Below, piece after piece: positions 42,415 to 50,836 of a DNA stretch of 64,000 bases. The notes under the pieces are model-generated. The model was not told the origin of the DNA and searched no databases. It saw only the letters and a list, made by a program, of their open reading frames with translations. Location: assembly GCA_030693335.1 (NCBI GenBank), contig JAUYAU010000001.1, forward strand, positions 201,796-265,795, written 5' to 3'. Both the position numbers and the translations under genes were made by a program. Each line of letters begins with the position of its first letter. The first letter of the stretch is position 1. Source of the stretch: Sulfuricurvum sp. Lineage in GTDB: Bacteria; Campylobacterota; Campylobacteria; Campylobacterales; Sulfurimonadaceae.

Positions 42415-43772
42415 AGTTCGTAGGAACCGCCAATTTCTTTATGGGCTTCTTGTTCTAGCAATAAATACTCTAAATTGTATTTTAAGAGTTTTTTCTTTAT
42501 TTCGAGGGTATACAGCTCCCTTTGGTTGACCATAAATAAGTCGCTAAGACCTAATAGATACTTTTTATTTTCTGCTTCTTCTAGTTTTTCTACCAACATT
42601 ACTTCATCTTTTGAGTTTTCTAGATTGGTTGCTAAATTGTCCAAAGAGTTAAGAATGTTGGTTAGATTGGTTTTGATGGTAATGATCTCTTTTTCTTTTG
42701 TATTTTCTATATTTTTGATGGTTTTTATGATTTCTGCATGTTTTCCTTCATACTTTCTTCTCTCTAATGGAAAATCCATATCCAAGGACACTTTAAAACC
42801 GTTTTCATATTGCAAATCATGAACACCATAGACAGAGACATTAAGATTTGGATAGTTTAACAGTTTGGCGTATTGATCATGCACATTCATTTTTTTAACT
42901 TCATAATCAAGCATTTTCAAGTCAGGTCTGTTTTCTATTGCAGTATTAATAGCACGCTGAAGATTCCAATGCTTTGCTTGATCTTTTGGTATAACTTCCA
43001 TCTGGGGAAGCGTATAGCGTTTTTCAAATGCTTCTTTTGAAAGATTTAAATATTGTAAAAAACTTTCATAAATATTAGTAAAATCATTCTCTTGAGTTAC
43101 CAATCGCTGTTTTCTATTAATGGTTTGCTGCGAAGCTTCTAGCAATGCAATATCTGCTAGTGCTCCGACTTTGACTTTTTGCTTGATAATATTTTCTCTC
43201 TTCTGCGCGGTGAGCAGAAGCTCTTTTTCAAGTTCGAAAACAGCTTTGGAATAAAGAAGTTTGTTGTAATGGGAGATTATTTTAAAATATAAGAGTCTTA
43301 GATTGTCTTGAGCCTCATAGTTGATTCTTGTGGTATCCAAAGCGGCAGAATTGAGATTGAGTTTACGGGTATTCATATCGTGAATAAGTCCAAAAACAGG
43401 AACTTTGACACCAGCGCGTATTTCCCCCTCACTACCTGTTTTGATATTATTGAACTCTTGCGTTCCTTGGGCATCTCGGTACCCTGCAAGAAGTTCTATC
43501 CCATTTTCAAGAGGTTTTTGAAGGGTTACATCAAAAAATTCTGCGTCGCTTTTTGGGTAGTTTTTTTTATCATAAGCAGATGAGAGTTTTGTGTCAAAAT
43601 CACCTAAATAATATTTCTCTTTTTCTTTATATATGTATTTTTTGCCTATCTCAGAGTAAACGAAAGGGTTCTCTTCGGTCAAATAGTGAGAAATCTTATC
43701 TTTTGTAAACAGTTCCGTAGCTGTGAGTGTGGAAATGCACATTACGCCAAGAGCTAAAACAAGAGCCTTCAT
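42411..43772 (-). CDS. TolC-family outer membrane channel
   Basis: A 453-residue protein with a signal peptide (LVLALGVMCISTLTATE) and a TolC-type coiled-coil, beta-barrel pattern, seen in long helical stretches and a repeat of about 200 residues (KLNLNSAALDTTRINYEAQD, RENIIKQKVKVGALADIALL; later halves match). It would form the outer membrane outlet. It starts one base inside the stop of the HlyD-type gene. Its inner membrane partner genes are just upstream, but the ATPase is missing. Confidence 0.85.
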   Translation of the reverse strand: MKALVLALGVMCISTLTATELFTKDKISHYLTEENPFVYSEIGKKYIYKEKEKYYLGDFDTKLSSAYDKKNYPKSDAEFFDVTLQKPLENGIELLAGYRDAQGTQEFNNIKTGSEGEIRAGVKVPVFGLIHDMNTRKLNLNSAALDTTRINYEAQDNLRLLYFKIISHYNKLLYSKAVFELEKELLLTAQKRENIIKQKVKVGALADIALLEASQQTINRKQRLVTQENDFTNIYESFLQYLNLSKEAFEKRYTLPQMEVIPKDQAKHWNLQRAINTAIENRPDLKMLDYEVKKMNVHDQYAKLLNYPNLNVSVYGVHDLQYENGFKVSLDMDFPLERRKYEGKHAEIIKTIKNIENTKEKEIITIKTNLTNILNSLDNLATNLENSKDEVMLVEKLEEAENKKYLLGLSDLFMVNQRELYTLEIKKKLLKYNLEYLLLEQEAHKEIGGSYEL

Positions 43773-45061
43773 TATTTTTTCTCAATAATAGGGGTTACCA
43801 TCTTGGGGGGAAGTGCATTCATCATTCTCCAAATTTGGTACCAAATTGGAACCGTTTCTAATCTCACCCATACCGTAGCTTGCGTTCCCATTCTCAAACT
43901 ATTCCCTTTTGGCCAAGGTTCTTTTGGGTCTTCTACAATTTGCGCGTAGTAAAATCCTTTTTCACGGGAGGTTTGTTCAACTCTTTTTATAATACCGGCA
44001 AAAGTACCAAAGCGTATTTTTGGCCAACCCGATATTTGCAATGCAGGCCATCCATAGAACATGATTCGTACCGGCAACCCTTCTTTGATTAACGGCATAT
44101 TAAAATCGGAAACCTTGAGTAAAACGGACTTGGTTGTCACTTGAGGTGCAAAATGCATTATTGGTTCAGATATTTTGATTAATTTATTTTTATCATTTTG
44201 AAAGATTTTGACAACATATCCATCTTTTTCTGCGATGACTTCACCGCTTCTGTATCGGGAAACATTGACGGAGTTTGTTTGTACCGTCTGACCCAGCGAT
44301 TGCAATGTATTTCTAGATGACAGTGCATCGTTATCTAATAGTTTTAGTTTATTTTCTGTCTCTTTTAAAAACTTCTCTCTTTCATTTTTGAGAATATCCA
44401 GATTATTCATTTCAACTTGTATGTCAATGTTGATTTTTTTCAGCTCTGCATTTGCTTCTATATAACTGTTTTCTCGCACTTCCAAATTTCTTTTTGACTC
44501 AATGCCATCTGAATGCAGCACCTTTGTTCGCTCAAAATTAGATTTTTCAATTTCATGGTTTTTTTCCAGCGAGATTTTTTTGAAATTAAGACTGTCGATC
44601 TTATTTTTGGTTTGTACGTATTTTTGTTGATAAACATTGAGCCCTACGGCCAGATATTCATGCAGGTTTTTTTGTGTATCTTGATAATTAGTAATTTGTA
44701 TTTGAGAATTTTTATATTGATCTTTGGAACTGCCTTCAATAATTTTTAGTTTATCTAAATAGGTTTTATCCAAATCTACCATTGTGAACAGTTTGGTCCC
44801 TTTTTTTACAAATTGATTTTCGGTGACATAAAACGCATCAATAAATCCATCGAAAGTGGCAAGAATAGGATAATCTCTTTGCGTCGGATCATACGCGACA
44901 ACAGTACCTTCACCCTCAACAGTTTGTTGCCAAGGCAAAAATACACACACAAAAATGATTAGAAAAACAATTCCACTAAAGACCCATATTTTTTTACTAA
45001 AACGGTGTGGCTGAACTTTTTTCAGTGAAGTAAACGTGTAGTTAGACATCGGCATGCTCAT
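43772..45061 (-). CDS. HlyD-family periplasmic adaptor
   Basis: A protein of about 429 residues: cytoplasmic start, one membrane helix (IWVFSGIVFLIIFVCVFLPW), a lipoyl half (AYDPTQRDYPILATFDGFID), a long coiled-coil (about 100-270) and a second lipoyl half with GEVIAEKDGYVVKIFQNDKN. It bridges inner and outer membrane. ATGs at 45061, 45055 and 45049 are all possible and all overlap the preceding gene's end; the open frame to 45103 would overlap by 62 bases. The operon is ABC-HlyD-TolC. Confidence 0.85.
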   Translation of the reverse strand: MSMPMSNYTFTSLKKVQPHRFSKKIWVFSGIVFLIIFVCVFLPWQQTVEGEGTVVAYDPTQRDYPILATFDGFIDAFYVTENQFVKKGTKLFTMVDLDKTYLDKLKIIEGSSKDQYKNSQIQITNYQDTQKNLHEYLAVGLNVYQQKYVQTKNKIDSLNFKKISLEKNHEIEKSNFERTKVLHSDGIESKRNLEVRENSYIEANAELKKINIDIQVEMNNLDILKNEREKFLKETENKLKLLDNDALSSRNTLQSLGQTVQTNSVNVSRYRSGEVIAEKDGYVVKIFQNDKNKLIKISEPIMHFAPQVTTKSVLLKVSDFNMPLIKEGLPVRIMFYGWPALQISGWPKIRFGTFAGIIKRVEQTSREKGFYYAQIVEDPKEPWPKGNSLRMGTQATVWVRLETVPIWYQIWRMMNALPPKMVTPIIEKK

Positions 45062-46001
45062 GTAATGAATTGGATAATTTTGCAAGTTTATAGACGCCTT
45101 CAATCATGTCATAGATATAATCCAGATGCTTCATAAATCCTTTTAAAACATACATGATGGAAACAACAATGATCTCGGCAGCTACAAATTCACCTACAGG
45201 TAGTGTTCCATTAATAACCAGATAACCGCCTCCAATTAAAAAACTGCTCAGTACAATTCCTTCCATGACAAATGTCAACGTTAATTGTCTCATGATAATA
45301 AAAAACATATTGTTCCTTGTGGTAACAAATCGTGTTAAATACTCATCAAGTTTTTCAAATCTTTTTTCTTCGGATGTTTGTTCGTAGGGGATGTTTTGCA
45401 AATAATAAATCGCATTGTGTTTTGCATCCGAGCGCTTGATAGCATAGTCTATCCCATTGGTTCCCAATATAAATAACATCACCACAAAGAAGACAAGGAA
45501 GAATACACCAAGACCAAAAAGCAAAGGATCAAAAGCCAAAAGTAATAGCAGGCTTGCCAATATTCTGATAATTAGCCCAGTTCCGTCAAGCAACAGAATC
45601 GGGAAAAACTTTTGGATTGCACTGATATCAAAAAAGTAGTTCATGTATTTATCAATAGAATCTTTTGTATCAATGCTTGATGGTTTCAAGTGTGTTGCCA
45701 ATTGAGCAACTTCTATACCTGTAGTTACAAATATTTTCTGTTGAAATTTCTCAACAATGTATTCTTTTACGATTTGTAACACAGTGGTTAGAATAAATAT
45801 AATAATAATAATAGTTCCAAGCGTAAAAACAGAAATCGCTGTATGCGCTAGAACACTATTGATGATAAACGATGAGGCCAGGGGGATTGACATTACAAGG
45901 ATGGCTTCGATTAGTGAATAATAAAGAAGAAAGAAAATATTTTTTCTATCTTCCTTCATAATTTTAGTAATACTGGATATTACCTTTTCTTGTACATTCA
46001 T
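45042..46001 (-). CDS. ABC exporter membrane domain without ATPase
   Basis: A 319-residue protein with a six-helix ABC exporter fold (segments near 24-45, 55-75, 130-175, 240-290), the coupling-loop type sequence EKFQQKIFVTTGIEVAQLAT and LPVGEFVAAEIIVVSIMYVLKG typical of the last helix. It stops at the end of the membrane domain (SLHEHADV), where a nucleotide-binding domain would start. There is no Walker A or ABC signature, and the next gene starts at once. The energy source must be elsewhere or absent. First gene of the ABC-HlyD-TolC operon. Confidence 0.8.
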   Translation of the reverse strand: MNVQEKVISSITKIMKEDRKNIFFLLYYSLIEAILVMSIPLASSFIINSVLAHTAISVFTLGTIIIIIFILTTVLQIVKEYIVEKFQQKIFVTTGIEVAQLATHLKPSSIDTKDSIDKYMNYFFDISAIQKFFPILLLDGTGLIIRILASLLLLLAFDPLLFGLGVFFLVFFVVMLFILGTNGIDYAIKRSDAKHNAIYYLQNIPYEQTSEEKRFEKLDEYLTRFVTTRNNMFFIIMRQLTLTFVMEGIVLSSFLIGGGYLVINGTLPVGEFVAAEIIVVSIMYVLKGFMKHLDYIYDMIEGVYKLAKLSNSLHEHADV

Positions 46002-46121
46002 TGTATTTCATCTCTTTGAGTAGAATAGTTTTTAATAAGTTGAGATTGTACACAATATAGCTTATGTTTGTATTTATTTAATGTAATACACTGTATTGGT
46101 ATAAATACAGTAAAAATCGCT

Positions 46122-47546
46122 CTAATCTTTCAAATTTTTAGCACGATTGAGAATCGATGATGCCATATTGGCAAATATGAGATGATGAAGCGGAATCAAT
46201 GCATACCAATACAACCGTCCAGAAACTCCATCGGGATAAAAGTAGGCACTTTGTATTAATTGTTGGTCTTGTATTTTAAACTCCAGCCATGCTTTGCCAG
46301 GTAATTTCATTTGAGCAAAAAGGAGAAGGCGTTCATTTTCTACCACATCAACTACTTTCCAAAAATCGACACTGTCTCCGATTCGTAGTTTTTGGGAATC
46401 TCTGCGCCCTCGATTGATCCCGGCTCCCCCGAACAGTTTATCGATTACTCCACGTATCTTCCAAAGCCAGTCATATCCAAACCAGCCATGCTTTCCCCCG
46501 ATCATGCAAAAGCTGCGGTAGACGTTATGAGGCGGTATCTCACCGAAATCGACGATTCTTCGATCCGTGAAAATGGCATTGGAAATGTTATCCGTAGATT
46601 CCCTATGTGCAGTGCCCACACCGCTGTCACTCCATCGGCTGATGACTTGATTGGATTCGATCTCTTTTATCGCATGTTGAACTGCCTCTTCAAGCGTATG
46701 CGGATGGATGTCAAAGAGCTCATGTCGCAGGTCATTGGTTACGATTACTTCACTTTTTAGCCCCTCTATCAAAGAACTGGCTACACCATAGGGTACGGGA
46801 GTAAACAAAGTGAGCCAGTAGGATGAAAGTTTCGGGGTAAGAACATTAACGGGAATTAAATAGCGTTTTAGTCCCATACCAGTACCGATGCGAAGCATCA
46901 AATCGCCATAGCTCATCGCCTCTTCACCCAAATCGATCATCAGGTTTTTATTTTCTTTCAATTCAAGCGCCGCAACGAGATAACGGATTATATCTTCCAC
47001 TCCGATGGGAGTGATGAGAGTTGAGACCCACTTAGGAGTAATCATAACCGGCAATTTTTGAACCAAATGACGGATGATTTCAAAACTTGCACTCCCTGAG
47101 CCTATAATCACACCTGCACGAAACCAGATACACTGAACCTTATCGGGGCGAGAACTGAGGATTTCCCCTGTTTCGATTCGACTTAGCAAATGTTCGCTTC
47201 CAGTTTCTTTATCCCCCAAACCGCCCAGATAGATAATTCTTTTGACATTTTGGCGAATACACGCATCAAGAAAATTTTGGGCACTTTGTCGATCCAAATC
47301 ACGAAAGTTGGAGTGAGTGAGCCCATGAATAAGATAATAGGCTACGTCCACATCGTGCAGTGCATTATCGAGAGTATCCGAATGCATGACATCTGCTGTG
47401 ACATACTCACACTCTTCTTGAACCGTTGTAGAGAGACTTTGGAGATTGCGCACCATCAAACGGATAGTAATGCCCCCTTTTTCAAGGAGAGCATATTTGA
47501 GACGCCGCCCGATGTATCCGTTTGCCCCTGTGAGTAAAACACGCAT
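46122..47546 (-). CDS. SDR-family NAD(P)-binding protein with DUF2867 domain
   Basis: A 474-residue protein with an atypical short-chain dehydrogenase domain (about 1-300; MRVLLTGANGYIGRRLKYAL, IYLGGLGDKETGSEHLLSRI) and a C-terminal DUF2867 domain (about 330-470; YDWLWKIRGVIDKLFGGAGI, WYALIPLHHLIFANMASSIL). No Y-x-x-x-K catalytic pair is evident in the usual place. The domain pairing is common in bacteria but the substrate is not known. Promoter lies in the 228-base AT-rich region 47547-47774. Confidence 0.82.
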   Translation of the reverse strand: MRVLLTGANGYIGRRLKYALLEKGGITIRLMVRNLQSLSTTVQEECEYVTADVMHSDTLDNALHDVDVAYYLIHGLTHSNFRDLDRQSAQNFLDACIRQNVKRIIYLGGLGDKETGSEHLLSRIETGEILSSRPDKVQCIWFRAGVIIGSGSASFEIIRHLVQKLPVMITPKWVSTLITPIGVEDIIRYLVAALELKENKNLMIDLGEEAMSYGDLMLRIGTGMGLKRYLIPVNVLTPKLSSYWLTLFTPVPYGVASSLIEGLKSEVIVTNDLRHELFDIHPHTLEEAVQHAIKEIESNQVISRWSDSGVGTAHRESTDNISNAIFTDRRIVDFGEIPPHNVYRSFCMIGGKHGWFGYDWLWKIRGVIDKLFGGAGINRGRRDSQKLRIGDSVDFWKVVDVVENERLLLFAQMKLPGKAWLEFKIQDQQLIQSAYFYPDGVSGRLYWYALIPLHHLIFANMASSILNRAKNLKD

Positions 47547-47600
47547 CTATGAACCTTCTTTTCTAAAAGTTTTATCTATTCTAGCTGATTTTATATCATA

Positions 47601-47622
47601 GAGTTTTATAAATAAAAAACTC
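47601..47622. repeat. AT-rich stem-loop in the 47547-47774 gap
   Basis: GAGTTTT and AAAACTC form a 7-base stem around an 8-base A/T loop. It is in the divergent region between the SDR gene and a membrane gene; a regulatory or structural use is possible. The rest of the gap shows nothing gene-like. Confidence 0.3.
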
Positions 47623-47774
47623 CACTTTTCTTAAAGGTATCTCTTACATTATAGCATGTCAAAAATTTCTGTGATCTCTTGTTCTTTCCATATATTCGGT
47701 AATTGTAGAGGATATTAATCAGTTTTATTAATATATAATGGGTATGAGATTTAAATATACACAAGCAGTTAAGC

Positions 47775-48350
47775 ATGAAAAAAAATATAGTCGAACGATA
47801 TGAAAGAAGTGAGAACGGTGAGATTATTATTAATATTTCGGCACATAAGATAGAAGATTTATATAATAATTTTGACAGAAAATCCCATTTTTTAAAAAAA
47901 GATTTAAATCAAGATCTGGTTGAATATATCATCGACAGCGTGTCTGAAATTGACAGTGAGTCATTTCTAATAGAGTTTTCATTAGAACAAAAAGCTAATA
48001 ATGAGGCAATATCAAGAGTCCGAAACAGTTTAAAGAATTTTTTCCTCTATATGAAAGAATTAGAGCTTAAAAACATGGATGATATGATTCGAACGTCGAT
48101 CATCCTCCTCTTCACAGGTCTTGTTATCGCTGGAATGTCTGTTCTTATGAATGAGAGTGCATTGGCAAGAGACAGCATTATTGGAGGGGTCATTGCAGAG
48201 GGATTAACGGTAGCTGCGTGGGTTTCACTTTGGGAGTCTCTGGCTACATTTTTAATCAAATGGATGCCGTATAGAAGAAAAATCAGCCTCTATCAAAAAA
48301 TCTCTGATTCAAAAGTGACGTTTAGCTTTAGTAATGCATCAGAAGCTTGA
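47775..48350 (+). CDS. Hypothetical two-helix membrane protein
   Basis: A 191-residue protein I do not recognise. Residues 1-100 are a soluble, mixed-charge region (NISAHKIEDLYNNFDRKSHF...), followed by two membrane helices (about 108-124 and 135-156) with an acidic pair MNESALARD between them, and a basic tail. No motif is visible. It has a good terminator right after it. It seems a stand-alone accessory gene. Confidence 0.65.
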   Translation: MKKNIVERYERSENGEIIINISAHKIEDLYNNFDRKSHFLKKDLNQDLVEYIIDSVSEIDSESFLIEFSLEQKANNEAISRVRNSLKNFFLYMKELELKNMDDMIRTSIILLFTGLVIAGMSVLMNESALARDSIIGGVIAEGLTVAAWVSLWESLATFLIKWMPYRRKISLYQKISDSKVTFSFSNASEA

Positions 48351-48352
48351 TT

Positions 48353-48376
48353 GTATCTCTGATACCATATTTTTTT
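48353..48376 (+). terminator. Rho-independent terminator
   Basis: GTATC-TCT-GATAC followed by CATATTTTTTT, right after the membrane gene and at the end of the opposite-strand Nudix gene. Confidence 0.55.
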
Positions 48377-48956
48377 AAAGATGGATGTTTAGAACTTCAG
48401 ACAACAGGACTTCGAGATCTTCTTTGGTCGCCCCTGCAAAAGAGTTTTCCAAAAATCTATCAAGCCCTTTGTTCTCGTGTCTGAGCAGTGGAACGATCTT
48501 AATCCCCGTTATCTCGGACATAAAGTGGGATTGGTCTCCCTCTTCGTAAGCGTGCAGGAGGATGGAACGGGAAAAGTTGTTGAGGATGTGATAGTAGATA
48601 TGTAAAAATTCTATTTCGAGTACTTTTAGTCCATAGAAATGAGTGACGATACGGTTTTCATGAGAGGCGATCTGACGGACTTGAGAGGGTTTGATCGTAA
48701 TCCCGACTTCCTCTTTGATCTCACGCATGAGAGCTTCCATCAGAGCTTCTCCCTCATTCACCGTTCCCCCCGGAAATCCCATTCGTCCATCCCATCGGTC
48801 GATCATGATGAGTGCGGGGCATTTGATATGCTGCATATCATCTTTGAAATATTTCCATGGAGAAATCGATTCGACATATATGGCCAAAAAAACCGCATTT
48901 TTCTTATCAGGATTGGTCTGTCCAAACGGTACTCGCTGTGTTCTCATGATGCTCAC
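48375..48956 (-). CDS. NUDIX hydrolase
   Basis: A 193-residue protein with a full Nudix box: the signature glycine G in GGTVNEGEALMEAL, then REIKEEVGI carrying the metal glutamates. It hydrolyses a nucleoside diphosphate-linked substrate that cannot be named. Large loops around it (MIDRWDGRMGFPGG) are typical of U8-type Nudix proteins. GTG 48956 or ATG 48947 can be the start. The next minus-strand genes upstream are a DUF4160/DUF2442 pair. Confidence 0.85.
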   Translation of the reverse strand: MSIMRTQRVPFGQTNPDKKNAVFLAIYVESISPWKYFKDDMQHIKCPALIMIDRWDGRMGFPGGTVNEGEALMEALMREIKEEVGITIKPSQVRQIASHENRIVTHFYGLKVLEIEFLHIYYHILNNFSRSILLHAYEEGDQSHFMSEITGIKIVPLLRHENKGLDRFLENSFAGATKEDLEVLLSEVLNIHL

Positions 48957-48964
48957 ATTTTATA

Positions 48965-49198
48965 TCAGACTGCTTTTTCGTAGAGCCGTTCGGGTGCTAT
49001 GTCTACTTCGCCATCCCATACTAATGTGCCGTAATCAATAGTGAAATTTTTAAAATAGTCAATGTGTCCGAAGTTGGCAAATACTCCACCGCGTTTGGTG
49101 TACTCTGACAGATCGACGATTCCGTGTTTACCGTCTTCAAAAGTCATGTCAATTTTGTAATCGTGCAGGTAGTGGGCATCGACAACGGTGTATTTCAT
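48965..49198 (-). CDS. DUF2442 protein
   Basis: A 77-residue protein with the DUF2442 pattern (VVDAHYLHDYKIDMTFEDGK, GIVDLSEYTKRGGVFANF, GTLVWDGEVDIAPERLYE). It is found with DUF4160 genes and is usually viewed as the DNA-binding or antitoxin half of a small module. It lies 9 bases after the DUF4160 gene. Toxin-antitoxin role is by context only. Confidence 0.8.
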   Translation of the reverse strand: MKYTVVDAHYLHDYKIDMTFEDGKHGIVDLSEYTKRGGVFANFGHIDYFKNFTIDYGTLVWDGEVDIAPERLYEKAV

Positions 49199-49207
49199 AT
49201 CTACTCC

Positions 49208-49474
49208 TTATTTCAAAGGTTCTATTTTATGCGGTTGTTGGTCATTTTGAGAGAGTTCCCAATCTTGGATAAGCTCATCTTGATGTGCTAACGCCCATTC
49301 GACGATTAGTCCTGCTGCTTTGGGCGGGAGTTTACCCTCGGTAATCGCCAAATCAGCAATTCGTATTACCGCATTATACTCATTATATTGTACATGAAAA
49401 TGAGGCGGATTATGCTCATCGAAAAACATCATCACCCGTATTCCATAGAATCGGCTAATTTCAGGCATTATCAA
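49208..49474 (-). CDS. DUF4160 protein
   Basis: An 88-residue protein with the DUF4160 start (MPEISRFYGIRVMMFFDEHN after a short lead) and HFHVQYNEYNAVIRIADLAI. Family members pair with DUF2442 proteins in candidate toxin-antitoxin modules of unknown mechanism. The start could be ATG 49474 or the ATG at 49468. A 127-base gap before it shows no gene. Confidence 0.8.
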   Translation of the reverse strand: MIMPEISRFYGIRVMMFFDEHNPPHFHVQYNEYNAVIRIADLAITEGKLPPKAAGLIVEWALAHQDELIQDWELSQNDQQPHKIEPLK

Positions 49475-49601
49475 CTCCCTTTTTATCGGTTATTGTAATG
49501 CTGTGCTATCTTATATTGAAATTATATTGCATTTTGAAATGTGGGGTGAGGGAAGGTGAATAAAAAAGTAGCCTGTCCCCTTTTTGTTTGATTAATTGTG
49601 A

Positions 49602-49805
49602 TTATGCCGAAACACGATTGGCAATTTCAATGTTTTTTCGTAAAAGTTCATTGATAAGACTTTGAAGAGTTTCTTTTTTCCCTTTGAGCTTTTCAGCGAA
49701 AAAACTGGCAACATCTTTTTCTAGGTAGATCGGAGCCTGAATCTCTTCAAGCGGAATGTAAAATTTGCCTTGTTCAGCATTTGTAAAATCGTATTCTTCT
49801 TTCAT
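49602..49805 (-). CDS. Second antitoxin-like protein, paralogue of the BrnT partner
   Basis: A 67-residue protein. Its start MKEEYDFTNAEQGKFYIPLE shares the EYDF...GK pattern with the next gene upstream, which is a common opening of short CopG-like antitoxins. The rest is a helix-loop-helix (LQSLINELLRKNIEIANRVS). It starts 5 bases after the preceding gene's stop and looks like a duplicated, diverged antitoxin. Function inferred from context only. Confidence 0.6.
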   Translation of the reverse strand: MKEEYDFTNAEQGKFYIPLEEIQAPIYLEKDVASFFAEKLKGKKETLQSLINELLRKNIEIANRVSA

Positions 49806-49810
49806 TTTTT

Positions 49811-50020
49811 TTATGCCGATTGTGCTGTTTTTGAGTTCTTGGCAAGAAGACGCATAAGGGTACGTAAGGCTTCATTGACGGATTTTGAATCTGGAAATAC
49901 TTTTGTTACGTCTTCATCGATTTTGACGATATTGACACCTTCATTATAGGCTTGCGCATATTTACCGCGAACACCTTTGCTGAAATCGTATTCGTCCAGC
50001 ATTTCAGATTGTTTTTTCAT
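49811..50020 (-). CDS. BrnA-like antitoxin
   Basis: A 69-residue protein with DEYDFSKGVRGKYAQAY and a C-terminal ribbon-helix-helix-like SKSVNEALRTLMRLLAKN. It overlaps the BrnT toxin gene by 4 bases, as antitoxin genes commonly do, and lies just after it. It would bind the toxin and the operon's promoter. Its sequence differs enough from classical BrnA that the name is tentative. Confidence 0.7.
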   Translation of the reverse strand: MKKQSEMLDEYDFSKGVRGKYAQAYNEGVNIVKIDEDVTKVFPDSKSVNEALRTLMRLLAKNSKTAQSA

Positions 50021-50298
50021 TGCTGTTCCTCATAAAAATTTTGTTCATTTTTCGTGGCAGGTCGTGCTGAAATAATTCGAATCGATTCATGTCTTTCGAT
50101 ATGAACGACGACTAGGGTATTGAGATATTCGGATTTTCCGATGATAATTAATCTGCTTTCGTCATCGGAATGTAAAGGATCGTCGATCGTAATGGCGAGC
50201 CAATCCCCGAAAACTGTACTAGCTTCTTCAAATGAGATAGCATGCTTTTTCAGATTTGAAATTGCTTTTTTATCATCCCATTCAAATTTCAAGCCCAT
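50017..50298 (-). CDS. brnT: BrnT-family toxin
   Basis: A 93-residue ribonuclease-like toxin with the family pattern FEWDDKKAISNLKKHAISFE, EASTVFGDWLAITIDDPLHS, DESRLIIIGKSE and the C-terminal RIISARPATKNEQNFYEEQ containing the conserved Arg. ATG 50298 with AGGAAA upstream is used instead of the ORF limit 50334. The antitoxin-like gene overlaps it by 4 bases. An inverted repeat (CCTAT-GTTG-ATAGG) is upstream. Confidence 0.85.
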   Translation of the reverse strand: MGLKFEWDDKKAISNLKKHAISFEEASTVFGDWLAITIDDPLHSDDESRLIIIGKSEYLNTLVVVHIERHESIRIISARPATKNEQNFYEEQQ

Positions 50299-50307
50299 TT
50301 TACTTTT

Positions 50308-50321
50308 CCTATGTTGATAGG
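50308..50321. promoter_or_regulatory. Inverted repeat ahead of brnT
   Basis: CCTAT-GTTG-ATAGG lies 10 bases before the toxin ATG on the minus strand, next to a TACAAT-like -10. It may be the autoregulatory operator. Confidence 0.4.
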
Positions 50322-50464
50322 GATATTGTAGCATAATTTGAGATGGTGCTTAAGGGTAGTCTGCATTCCCACTCAGGAGAGTGTGAACGAGAGAAAAAAA
50401 GGTAAATATAGTTTATTTACGATATATTAGACCTTATAATTGTTTTTAGAATAAGGATACATAA

Positions 50465-50790
50465 ATGATAGATGATGATTTAAAAGATAAAGCAGGGAGC
50501 TCAGCTGCAACTACATGGGTGATTTTATCAGTTATTATGATAATAGTAATTTATGATTGGCATCATTTATTTACATTTAAAGCTGTTTTACTAATAGTTA
50601 TAGGTATGTTTTTTGCAGCATTGACAATAGGAGTAGCTAAATATTTATTAGCAAGAACAATTACAAATTTAGTAGTTAAAAAAAATGGGCACCATATCTT
50701 TTACCTTTATTCACATTGATATTGACAATATTTGAATGGGGTACAGCTTATGTTTTAATAAATAATTTATTGGAATGGCTTTTTAGATAA
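50465..50790 (+). pseudogene. Small membrane protein gene with a frame break at a run of eight A
   Basis: The open frame gives 84 residues ending in VVKKNGHHIFYLYSH. If the A-run at 50678-50685 had nine A, translation would continue as a natural third helix, VVKKKWAPYLLPLFTLILTI, and stop at 50790 (108 residues). The extended product has three membrane segments (about 17-32, 39-62, 75-105), while the truncated one ends in a non-hydrophobic tail. It may be a real pseudogene, a sequencing error in a homopolymer, or a phase-variable switch. Family not recognised. Confidence 0.7.
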
Positions 50791-50805
50791 AATTTTTAGA
50801 AGATC

Positions 50806-50827
50806 GATTCCCGCATTCGCGGGAATC
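50806..50827. repeat. REP-like perfect palindrome
   Basis: GATTCCCGC-ATTC-GCGGGAATC is a perfect 9-base stem, a form common as dispersed intergenic repeats in bacteria. It lies between the broken membrane gene and htpG and may end both transcripts, although no T-run follows on either strand. Confidence 0.5.
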
Positions 50828-50836
50828 ACGGAGAGA

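Noticed and set aside
42411-46001. Missing ATPase explained by a frameshift within the ABC gene.
   Set aside because: The HlyD frame starts directly in the end of the membrane domain gene, and no Walker-type sequence is readable in any frame of the region.
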